This document shows positions 1 to 5,552 of a stretch of DNA of 6,768 bases, piece by piece. Position 1 is the stretch's first letter. Each line of letters begins with the position of its first letter. Under the pieces are notes generated by a model. It was not told the DNA's origin. It made no database searches and saw only the letters and a program-made list of their open reading frames with translations. The position numbers and the translations under genes were made by a program. The stretch is from positions 1 through 6,768 of the forward strand of contig JAICTB010000121.1 of NCBI GenBank assembly GCA_025936595.1, read 5' to 3'. This stretch comes from Thermoleophilia bacterium. GTDB taxonomy: Bacteria > Actinomycetota > Thermoleophilia > Gaiellales > Gaiellaceae.

Positions 1-903
1 AACGCGCTGCATTTCGCGGGCGATCTCGCCGGTTCCATCGCCGTCCTCCTGGGCCTCGTCTTCGCACACTACGGGCACCCGGCGGGTGACCCGATCGCGG
101 CGCTCTTCGTCGGCGTGCTCGTTCTCGTCGCGGCCGCCCGGCTGATCAAGGTGAACGTCGACGTGCTCATGGACCGGGCACCCGCCGAGGCCGAGGCGGC
201 GGCGATCGCTGCGATCGGCGCGATGTCGCCGAGGGTCGAGCTGCGCCGCCTGCGCATGCGACAGGCGGGCGGGAGACAGTTCGCCGACGTGGTGATCGGC
301 GTGCCGCCGAGCGCCGCCGTCGGGCAGGGCCACGCCGCGGCGGACGCCGTCGAGGCGGCGGTCGAGGACGCCCTGCCGAACGCCGACATCGTCGTGCACG
401 TTGAGCCGATCGAGGACGCCGACGTGCGGGAGCGCGCCCATGCAGCCGCGCTCGGCGTTCGCGGCGTGCGCGAGGTGCACAATCTCGCCCTCGTCGACGT
501 CGCCGGCCACAAGGAGCTGTCCCTGCATGTGAAGCTGCCGGGCGACCTCTCGCTCGACGAGGCGCACGACGTGGCCGAGCAGCTCGAGACGGCGATCTGC
601 GCCGCGGTCCCGGAGATCGCCGGGGTGCAGACGCATCTCGAGCCGCTGACGGAGACGCGGGCAGCGCGCGAAGTGGATTCCGACGCTGCGATCGTCTCGC
701 GTGTCGTCCGCGAGGCAACCGGCGCCGATCCGCGGGAGCTGCGCTTCCTGCGCACCGAGGCGGGGCTCGTCGCGTTCCTGACGCTCGGCCTCGACGGGAC
801 GACCCGACTCGATGAGGCGCATGCGCGTGCGAGCGAGATCGAGGAGCGCATCCGTCATGCGCGGCCGGACATCGCTGACGTGATAGTTCATACCGAGCCG
901 TGA
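1..903 (+). CDS. Cation diffusion facilitator (CDF) family metal transporter, 3' part, with triple cytoplasmic tail
   Basis: The 5' end lies outside the window; 300 codons are visible. The first visible residues carry an H-x-x-x-D motif (His codon 10-12, Asp codon 22-24), which matches the transmembrane-helix-5 half of the CDF metal site. Two hydrophobic segments follow (about codons 9-22 and 29-43), then the family's 'D-x-AP' exit from the membrane. CDF proteins are membrane antiporters that export divalent metals such as Zn, Co, Fe, Mn or Cd; the substrate cannot be read here. Most members have one C-terminal domain of about 80-90 residues. This one has about 250 cytoplasmic residues in three similar units, each with a conserved internal His (331-333, 565-567, 820-822) and ending in H-x-E-P (397-408, 634-645, 889-900). 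The stop codon overlaps the GTG start of the next gene by 4 bp. The family call is firm; metal specificity is unknown. Confidence 0.88.
   Translation, partial: NALHFAGDLAGSIAVLLGLVFAHYGHPAGDPIAALFVGVLVLVAAARLIKVNVDVLMDRAPAEAEAAAIAAIGAMSPRVELRRLRMRQAGGRQFADVVIGVPPSAAVGQGHAAADAVEAAVEDALPNADIVVHVEPIEDADVRERAHAAALGVRGVREVHNLALVDVAGHKELSLHVKLPGDLSLDEAHDVAEQLETAICAAVPEIAGVQTHLEPLTETRAAREVDSDAAIVSRVVREATGADPRELRFLRTEAGLVAFLTLGLDGTTRLDEAHARASEIEERIRHARPDIADVIVHTEP
166..900 (+). repeat. Three tandem CDF C-terminal domain-like protein repeats
   Basis: This is a protein-level repeat within the CDF transporter. Unit 1 spans about 166-408, unit 2 about 409-645 and unit 3 about 646-900. Each has the layout expected of the ferredoxin-like cytoplasmic domain: a helix, a strand, a helix holding a conserved His after a small residue (G-H, A-H, A-H), and a last strand ending in H-V-E-P, H-L-E-P or H-T-E-P. 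The end motifs recur at 79 and 85 residues. Unit boundaries are approximate because they were placed by eye. Confidence 0.7.
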
Positions 904-1712
904 AGCTGTGCATGTTCAGGCCCAGGGAGCTCGCGCTCGAGCGCGGCTGGCCGGGCCGCGTCGAGGGCGACAGGGTGATCCAGCTCGCGGCGCAGACGCT
1001 GCAGGCGTTCTTCACCGGCGGCGGTTCCGCGCGCGAGCACGCGGAGTACGCGCTTGCCGATGTCGATCTGCTGCCGCCGGTGCTGCAGCCGCCTGCGGTG
1101 CGGGACTTCATGGCATTCGAGGAGCACGTCGCGAACGCGCGGGCGCAGCGTGGGTCCACGGTCCCGCAGGAGTGGTACGAGATCCCGGTGTTCTACTTCT
1201 CCAACCCGGCGGCCATCTACGGGCCGGAGGCGGAGATCGCGACTCCGGTGGAGACGCAGGAGCTCGACTACGAGCTCGAGTGCGCGGCCGTGATCGGCGC
1301 CGGCGGCAGGATCGGCGGCTTCACGGTGATGAACGACTGGTCCGCGCGCGACGTGCAGCGCGCCGAGATGCGCGTGGGGCTCGGGCCCGCGAAGGGGAAG
1401 GACTTCGCGACGTCCTTCGGGCCGGTGCTCGTGACGACTGATGAGTTCGACGGCAGCGGCGGTGCGATGATCGCGCGTGTGAACGGGGAAGAGCGATCGC
1501 GCGGCGACCTCGCGTCGATGTACCACGGCTGGGATGCGCTGCTCGCGCAGGCGGCGCGCAATACAGTGTTGCGCCCGGGCGACATCATCGGCTCGGGGAC
1601 CGTGGGGGGCGGCTGCATCCTCGAGCACGGCGACGGACGCTGGTTACAGCGCGGCGACGTCGTCGAGCTGGAGATCGAAGGCATCGGGATCCTGCGGAAC
1701 ACGGTCGCGTGA
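900..1712 (+). CDS. Fumarylacetoacetate hydrolase family protein (probable fumarylacetoacetase)
   Basis: The product has 270 residues and uses a GTG start that overlaps the preceding stop (GTGA). It shows the FAH-fold hallmarks: E-H at residues 75-76 in a loop near the N-terminal third, the metal-binding E-x-E at 125/127 (context DYELE), a third acidic ligand at D146 in N-D-W-S-A-R-D, a conserved K165 in A-K-G-K-D-F, and S-G-T-V-G-G-G at 232-238. Fumarylacetoacetase hydrolyses a C-C bond in 4-fumarylacetoacetate to give fumarate and acetoacetate, the last step of tyrosine catabolism, in the cytosol with Mg or Ca. The family also includes acylpyruvases, oxaloacetate decarboxylases and 2-hydroxyhepta-2,4-diene-1,7-dioate isomerases, and motif content alone does not separate these. 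The homogentisate 1,2-dioxygenase about 1.3 kb downstream favours fumarylacetoacetase. The length fits the short bacterial form rather than the roughly 420-residue eukaryotic enzyme. Confidence 0.87.
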   Translation: MKLCMFRPRELALERGWPGRVEGDRVIQLAAQTLQAFFTGGGSAREHAEYALADVDLLPPVLQPPAVRDFMAFEEHVANARAQRGSTVPQEWYEIPVFYFSNPAAIYGPEAEIATPVETQELDYELECAAVIGAGGRIGGFTVMNDWSARDVQRAEMRVGLGPAKGKDFATSFGPVLVTTDEFDGSGGAMIARVNGEERSRGDLASMYHGWDALLAQAARNTVLRPGDIIGSGTVGGGCILEHGDGRWLQRGDVVELEIEGIGILRNTVA

Positions 1713-2629
1713 TCGGCCCCGACGATGTCCGCGCGGCCGCGCGCGTGCTCGACGGTGTCGCGCACCGCACGCCGGTCGTCCGCTCGCGCACGCTCGGCGA
1801 GCACGTCGTCGTCAAGCCGGAGAACCTGCAGCGTGCCGGTGCCTTCAAGTTCCGAGGCGCGTACAACAAGATCGCGTCATTGCCAGGCGGCACCGACGTG
1901 CTCGCGTTCTCGTCCGGCAACCACGCGCAGGCGACGGCGCTCGCGGCCAGTCTGCTCGGTGCGAAGGCGACGATCCTGATGCCCACCGATGCGCCGCATT
2001 CGAAGCTCGAGGCGACGAGGGGCTACGGCGCGGAGATCATCACCTACGATCGCTACACGGAGGACCGCGACGCGATCGCGGAAGCGCTTGCCGCCGAGCG
2101 CGGCCTCGAGCTCGTGCGGCCCTACGACGACTCGATGATCATGGCGGGAGCGGGGACGGCCGCGCTGGAGCTCGTCGAGGACGCGGGCGTCGTCGACACC
2201 CTTGTCGTGCCCGTCGGCGGGGGCGGGTTGATCGGCGGCTCCGCGACGATCGCGAAGGACCTCGGCGTGCGGTCGGTCGTCGGGGTCGAGCCGCAGGCGG
2301 GCGACGACTGGAAGCGGTCGCTCGCCGCCGGCCGCATCGTCTCGATCGACGTGCCGCGCACGATCGCGGATGGGTTGCAGACGCATGCGCCCGGGGCGCT
2401 CACATGGGAGGTCGGCTCGCGGCTCGTCGACGAGATCGTGACGGTCACAGATGCCCAGATCGTCGAGGCGATGCGCTTCGCGTTCGAACGGCTGAAGCTC
2501 GTGATCGAGCCGAGCGGTGCCGTCGGCATCGCGGCTGTCCTGGCCGGGATCGTCGAGGCGACGTCGATCGGGATCGTCGTGTCCGGCGGCAACGTCGGCG
2601 CCGACCGCTTCGCCGAGCTCGTGAGCTGA
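1709..2629 (+). CDS. PLP-dependent threonine/serine dehydratase or serine racemase-like enzyme
   Basis: The product is a 306-residue fold-type II PLP enzyme. The Schiff-base lysine is K47 in G-A-F-K-F-R-G. S-S-G-N-H at 68-72 is the substrate-carboxylate loop, with S69 matching the second catalytic serine of serine racemase. The glycine-rich phosphate loop is at 170-173, and S-G-G-N at 292-295 lies near the pyridine nitrogen. E194 and D200, with a small residue at 198, match the divalent-metal site of serine racemase (E-x3-A-x-D). No C-terminal ACT domain follows, so this is not the isoleucine-regulated biosynthetic threonine deaminase. Candidate activities are dehydration of threonine, serine or 3-hydroxyaspartate, or serine racemisation; the sequence does not decide between them. 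The GTG start overlaps the FAH-family stop by 4 bp, so the two genes are probably translated together. Its role beside aromatic catabolism is unclear. Confidence 0.87.
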   Translation: MIGPDDVRAAARVLDGVAHRTPVVRSRTLGEHVVVKPENLQRAGAFKFRGAYNKIASLPGGTDVLAFSSGNHAQATALAASLLGAKATILMPTDAPHSKLEATRGYGAEIITYDRYTEDRDAIAEALAAERGLELVRPYDDSMIMAGAGTAALELVEDAGVVDTLVVPVGGGGLIGGSATIAKDLGVRSVVGVEPQAGDDWKRSLAAGRIVSIDVPRTIADGLQTHAPGALTWEVGSRLVDEIVTVTDAQIVEAMRFAFERLKLVIEPSGAVGIAAVLAGIVEATSIGIVVSGGNVGADRFAELVS

Positions 2630-2649
2630 GCCTCGGCTGGTCAGGCCTC

Positions 2650-2982
2650 TCACCGAGCCGATCGGACGTTCTCGGCGACCCGTGCGCGTTCGTAGCTCAG
2701 GCGGAAGAGCTCGATCACCTCGGCGGCGTCCGCCTCGTCTCGAATCCGGCGCGAGACCCAGCCTGTCTCCGGGAGGACGTGATGCGGCTGCGCCCGGCCG
2801 GTCTCGACGAGCATGTCGCGGACGCCGCGCTCGAATCGCAGGTCGGCCCAGCGCGCGCCGTGCAGGTGGCCGAGCGCGCGGCGGCCGAGTCGGAACTCGG
2901 TGCCGCCGAAGCGGTGGACGTGCGTCGTGACGCCCTCCCAGGACCCGACCTCCCGTTCGATCATCGCGCCGATATCCTCCAT
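2650..2982 (-). CDS. Luciferase-like domain (DUF5519) protein
   Basis: The product has 110 residues and is the only minus-strand gene. The sequence resembles the small 'luciferase domain' family (DUF5519 in my recollection): H-x-H-R-F-G-G at 21-27, G-H-L-H-G at 38-42, an H-H pair at 67-68, P-E-T-G-W-V-S at 71-77, and a C-terminal amphipathic helix rich in Leu, Arg and Glu. No signal peptide or membrane segment is visible, so it is probably cytosolic. No biochemical function can be assigned; the name comes from a domain seen in luciferase-related proteins and does not imply light emission. The clustered histidines could bind a metal or cofactor, which is inference. The start is uncertain: ATG at 2982 gives 110 residues, while ATG at 2964 (residue 7) has a good GGAGGA site at 2980-2975, 10 nt upstream, and gives 104 residues. 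The gene ends 20 bp from the convergent PLP-enzyme stop. Confidence 0.8.
   Translation of the reverse strand: MEDIGAMIEREVGSWEGVTTHVHRFGGTEFRLGRRALGHLHGARWADLRFERGVRDMLVETGRAQPHHVLPETGWVSRRIRDEADAAEVIELFRLSYERARVAENVRSAR
2973..2978 (+). promoter_or_regulatory. Possible -10 element for a leaderless homogentisate dioxygenase transcript
   Basis: TATCCT fits the actinobacterial TANNNT -10 pattern and lies 6 nt upstream of the ATG at 2985. That spacing would place transcription start on or next to the A of the start codon. There is no Shine-Dalgarno site before this ATG, which is consistent with a leaderless message. No convincing -35 hexamer is present 16-18 nt upstream, and such a short motif can occur by chance. 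Confidence 0.25.
2975..2980 (-). promoter_or_regulatory. Shine-Dalgarno site supporting an internal start for DUF5519
   Basis: The minus strand reads GGAGGA here, 10 nt before an in-frame ATG at 2964-2962. This is the strongest ribosome-binding sequence I noticed at any gene start in the window. It argues that translation may begin at residue 7 of the longer frame, although a longer leaderless form from 2982 remains possible. Confidence 0.45.
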
Positions 2983-2984
2983 CC

Positions 2985-4175
2985 ATGCCGTTCTATCAGC
3001 GCCTGGGCCAGCTCCCGCGGAAGCGGCACATCGTGGCGCGCGACAACGGCACGCTCCTGACCGAAGAAGTGATGGGCTTCGAAGGCTTCTCCGGCCTCGA
3101 ATCGATCCTCTACCACCTCCAGTCGCCGTGCCGCGTGATCGACTGCGGCGCCTTCGAGCCGATCGTGCGCGAGGAGTGGGTGCCGGAGGCGCACGCTCAC
3201 CGGCACATCCGCACCTGGGACGTGGCGCCCGCCGGCGACGCGATCAGCGGCCGCAAGCTGCTCATGTGGAACAGCGACGTCGAGATCTCGCTCGCGCGCC
3301 CGACGGAAGAGATGGACTACTTCTTCCGAAACGGCGAGGGCGACGAGGTGATCTTCGTCCACGAAGGCTCGGGCACGCTGGAGACGATCTTCGGCGACCT
3401 CCCGTACAAGCCGGGCGACTACGTCGTCGTCCCGCGCGGGACAACCTACCGCTTCGCGCCCCAGGGAGAGCAGCGCTACCTGGTCTTCGAGACGCCGGGG
3501 CTGATCACGATCCCGAAGCGCTACCGCAACGAGCACGGGCAGCTGATGGAGCACGCGCCGTACTATCACCGCGACATCCATCCGCCCACCGAGCTCGCGA
3601 CGCACCGCGACCAGGGCGAGCATCTGCTCAAGGTGCGTGTACGCGACGGCTATCAGAGCTACGTGATCGACTACCACCCGTTCGACGTCGTCGGCTGGGA
3701 CGGCTACGTCTATCCGTGGACGTTCTCGATCCACGACTTCGAGCCGATCACCGGGCGCATCCACATGCCGCCGCCGTCGCACCAGACGTTCGAGGGCCCG
3801 AACTTCGTCATCTGCTCGTTCTGCCCGCGCAAGCTCGACTTCGATCCCGAGGCGGTGCCGATCCCGTACCACCACTCGAACCTGCAGAGCGAGGAGATGA
3901 TCTATTACGTCGACGGCAACTTCTCGTCGCGCAAGGGGATCGACGTGGGGTCGATCACGCTGCATCCGTCGGGTCTGCCGCACGGGCCGCAGCCGGGGCT
4001 CGCCGAGAAGTCGCTCGGGATGACGGAGACGCACGAGTACGCCGTGATGTGCGACACGTTCAACCCGCTCCGCCTGACCACCCTCGCCGCCGATCTCGAC
4101 GACGGCAAGTACATGTTCTCCTGGGCCGAGACCGCCTCCTCGGACGACCAGGCCGGCGTCACCTCACACGTCTGA
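2985..4175 (+). CDS. hmgA: Homogentisate 1,2-dioxygenase
   Basis: The product has 396 residues. The N-terminus M-P-F-Y-x-R-L-G-x-(L/I)-P-R-K-R-H is typical of bacterial members and fixes the start at the ATG. This Fe(II) cupin enzyme opens the ring of homogentisate with O2 to give 4-maleylacetoacetate, the central step of tyrosine and phenylalanine catabolism in the cytosol. The iron ligands are visible as H297 and E303 in H-S-N-L-Q-S-E and H333 in P-H-G-P. Their spacing (6 and 36 residues) equals that of human HGD (H335, E341, H371). An N-terminal cupin region (P-G-D-Y-V-V-V-P-R-G at 143-152) and H-P-F-D-V-V-G-W-D-G at 231-240 also fit. It is shorter than the roughly 430-445-residue proteobacterial and animal enzymes. 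The FAH-family gene upstream supports the pathway. The start lies 2 bp from that of the divergent gene, so its promoter must lie within that gene. Confidence 0.88.
   Translation: MPFYQRLGQLPRKRHIVARDNGTLLTEEVMGFEGFSGLESILYHLQSPCRVIDCGAFEPIVREEWVPEAHAHRHIRTWDVAPAGDAISGRKLLMWNSDVEISLARPTEEMDYFFRNGEGDEVIFVHEGSGTLETIFGDLPYKPGDYVVVPRGTTYRFAPQGEQRYLVFETPGLITIPKRYRNEHGQLMEHAPYYHRDIHPPTELATHRDQGEHLLKVRVRDGYQSYVIDYHPFDVVGWDGYVYPWTFSIHDFEPITGRIHMPPPSHQTFEGPNFVICSFCPRKLDFDPEAVPIPYHHSNLQSEEMIYYVDGNFSSRKGIDVGSITLHPSGLPHGPQPGLAEKSLGMTETHEYAVMCDTFNPLRLTTLAADLDDGKYMFSWAETASSDDQAGVTSHV
2990..2995 (-). promoter_or_regulatory. Possible -10 element for the minus-strand DUF5519 gene
   Basis: Read on the minus strand, TAGAAC matches TATAAT at four of six positions and is followed by 7 nt and then the ATG at 2982, again the spacing of a leaderless promoter. 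The motif lies inside codons 2-4 of homogentisate dioxygenase. No good -35 element is visible. If the real start is the ATG at 2964, this same element would give a short leader containing GGAGGA. Confidence 0.2.
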
Positions 4176-4177
4176 GC

Positions 4178-4768
4178 GTGAAGCTCGTCCTCGACTGGGA
4201 CGGCACCTGCACGGTGCGCGACTCCCTCGTGGCTGTGGTCCACGACCTCGGCGACCCGTCGATCTACGACGCGAGCCTGCAGGAGACGTTCGCGACCTAC
4301 GGCGAGGCGCTCGCGGCAGAGGTGCATACGCTGCGCTGCACGAGCGAGGAGGCTGCGGCCTGGGCGGTCGAGCACGTCGAGCTGCGCGCCGGATTCCACG
4401 AGCTCGTCGAGCGGTTCGACACTGTCATCGCCTCCAGCGGGCTGCAGCAGCTGATCCTGCCCGTGCTCGCGCGCGAAGGAGTGCAGGTCGAGGTGCGATC
4501 GAACGACGCGATCCCGTCGCCCGACGGCTGGCAGGTGGTCTTCCGCGACGAGGGAGTCTGCTCGACGTGCAGCGACAAGTGCAAGCGGCGCTCTCTGCCC
4601 GAGGGCGACCCGCTCGTCTTCGTCGGCGACGGCTGGTCCGACCGTTGCGCGTCCCTCGCCGCCGACCGCGTCTTCGCGCGCACCGGGCTCGCCGCCTACC
4701 TCGACGAGGAAGGCACCCCGTACGAGCCGTACGAGACGTTCTTCGATGTCGCTGCTGCGCTTACCTGA
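4178..4768 (+). CDS. HAD-IB family phosphatase (MtnX/phosphoserine phosphatase-like)
   Basis: The product has 196 residues, with a GTG start 2 nt after the dioxygenase stop. The HAD motifs are in order: motif I D6-W-D8-G-T at the extreme N-terminus, which fixes the start; motif II S86/S87 in I-A-S-S-G; a basic residue K136 in C-K-R; and motif IV G-D-G-W-S-D at 150-155. The cap insertion after motif I (about 15-75) is helical and short, as in subclass IB enzymes related to phosphoserine phosphatase and MtnX. Such enzymes hydrolyse small phosphate monoesters through an aspartyl-phosphate intermediate with Mg; the substrate here is unknown. Three cysteines (C128, C131, C135) form a C-x2-C-x3-C cluster just before the motif III lysine. 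The reading frame stays open upstream across the dioxygenase gene, but that part is a shadow. The gene overlaps the glycosylase gene by 23 bp. Confidence 0.85.
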   Translation: MKLVLDWDGTCTVRDSLVAVVHDLGDPSIYDASLQETFATYGEALAAEVHTLRCTSEEAAAWAVEHVELRAGFHELVERFDTVIASSGLQQLILPVLAREGVQVEVRSNDAIPSPDGWQVVFRDEGVCSTCSDKCKRRSLPEGDPLVFVGDGWSDRCASLAADRVFARTGLAAYLDEEGTPYEPYETFFDVAAALT

Positions 4769-5552
4769 GCCGTACGACTTCGAGCTCTCGACCGGCCGCT
4801 TCCGCGCGTTCGGCACCGACCTCGCGAACCGGGTCGTCGACTCGACGCTCTACCGCGCCGTGGGCGGACGCGAGGTGCGGATCCTCGCGCGGCCCGGCGG
4901 CGTGGACGTGGAGCCGCTCGACGACGAGAGTCGTCCCGTGATCGGGAAGCTGCTCGGCGAGCCGTTCGAGCTCGAGCCGTTCACCGCATGGGCCGGGAAC
5001 GATCCTGTGCTCGCGCCGATCGTCGAACGGCTGCGCGGGTTCCGGCCACCGCTCCAGCCCGATCCGTTCGAGGCGTTGATCACCTCCATCACCGCGCAGC
5101 AGGTGTCGCTCTTTGCCGCGGTCGCGATCAGGAACAAGTTGATCGAGCGCTTCGGCACGCGGATCGGCGAGGCGTGGGCGTTCCCGACGCGCGAGCGCAT
5201 CGCGGCGGCGACGGAAGACGAGCTCTTCCAGGTCGGCTTCACCCGCCGCAAGGCGGAGTACGCGGTCGCCCTCGCGCGAAGCGATCTCGACCTCGGCGGG
5301 CTCGCGGCACTCGAGGACGGCGAGGTGCGCGCGCGGATCACCGCACTGCGCGGCCTCGGTCCGTGGACCGCCGAATGGTTCCTCGCGCGACACCTTGCGC
5401 GCCCGCGCGCATGGCCGGCCGGCGACCTTGCGCTGCGCAAGGCGGCCGACAGTCTCTACGGTGTCGAGGTGACCGAGCTCGGCGCACGACTCGACCCGTT
5501 TCAGAACCTCTCCGCGCACTACCTGCTGACCGGATGGCTGACGCGAACCTGA
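4746..5552 (+). CDS. alkA: DNA-3-methyladenine glycosylase II-type (AlkA/HhH-GPD) base-excision repair enzyme
   Basis: The product has 268 residues, close to the 282 of E. coli AlkA. The N-terminal region (about 8-95) resembles the AlkA N-terminal fold, with P-Y-D-F-x-L-S-T-G-R-F-R near the start and L-Y-R-A-V-G-G-R-E-V-R-I at 35-46. The catalytic HhH-GPD domain covers about 105-265: a conserved I-T-A-Q-Q-V at 115-120, the helix-hairpin-helix L-R-G-L-G-P-W-T-A at 201-209, and the catalytic Asp at D227 in P-A-G-D-L-A-L-R-K. No iron-sulfur cysteine cluster is present, which separates it from Nth/MutY. It removes alkylated bases such as 3-methyladenine from DNA, leaving an abasic site. It overlaps the phosphatase upstream by 23 bp and the acetyltransferase downstream by 19 bp, so it is probably translationally coupled. 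There is no Ada-type regulatory domain in the protein. Confidence 0.88.
   Translation: MSLLRLPEPYDFELSTGRFRAFGTDLANRVVDSTLYRAVGGREVRILARPGGVDVEPLDDESRPVIGKLLGEPFELEPFTAWAGNDPVLAPIVERLRGFRPPLQPDPFEALITSITAQQVSLFAAVAIRNKLIERFGTRIGEAWAFPTRERIAAATEDELFQVGFTRRKAEYAVALARSDLDLGGLAALEDGEVRARITALRGLGPWTAEWFLARHLARPRAWPAGDLALRKAADSLYGVEVTELGARLDPFQNLSAHYLLTGWLTRT

Noticed and set aside
115..177. Start of the CDF gene at an internal codon near 115
   Set aside because: The same frame is open to position 1 and encodes the H-x-x-x-D transmembrane motif, so the gene begins upstream of the window.
2633..2661. Possible bidirectional terminator hairpin between the convergent PLP-enzyme and DUF5519 genes (TCGGCT at 2633-2638 with AGCCGA at 2656-2661)
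   Set aside because: The stem is only 6 bp with a 17-nt loop, no T-tract follows on either strand, and such short inverted matches are common at this GC content.
1534..3060. 508-residue plus-strand open frame across the FAH, PLP and DUF5519 genes
   Set aside because: It is extremely Arg-rich, has no recognisable motif, and crosses three well-supported genes in other frames; this is the usual product of high GC content.
2961..4034. 357-residue minus-strand open frame opposite HGD
   Set aside because: Its composition (Arg, Val, Asp, Leu runs) is that of an antisense shadow of high-GC coding DNA, and it shows no domain motifs.
2813..4177. Long plus-strand open frame running through HGD into the phosphatase, which could suggest a 651-residue fusion protein
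   Set aside because: It is out of frame with the well-supported dioxygenase, its translation is Arg/Ala/Pro-rich without family motifs, and the HAD motif I begins right after the GTG at 4178, so only the last 196 codons are real.
4988..5533. Plus-strand open frame upstream of the GNAT start, within alkA
   Set aside because: The translation is Arg-rich shadow sequence overlapping the conserved glycosylase domain; the GNAT fold begins just after the ATG at 5534.
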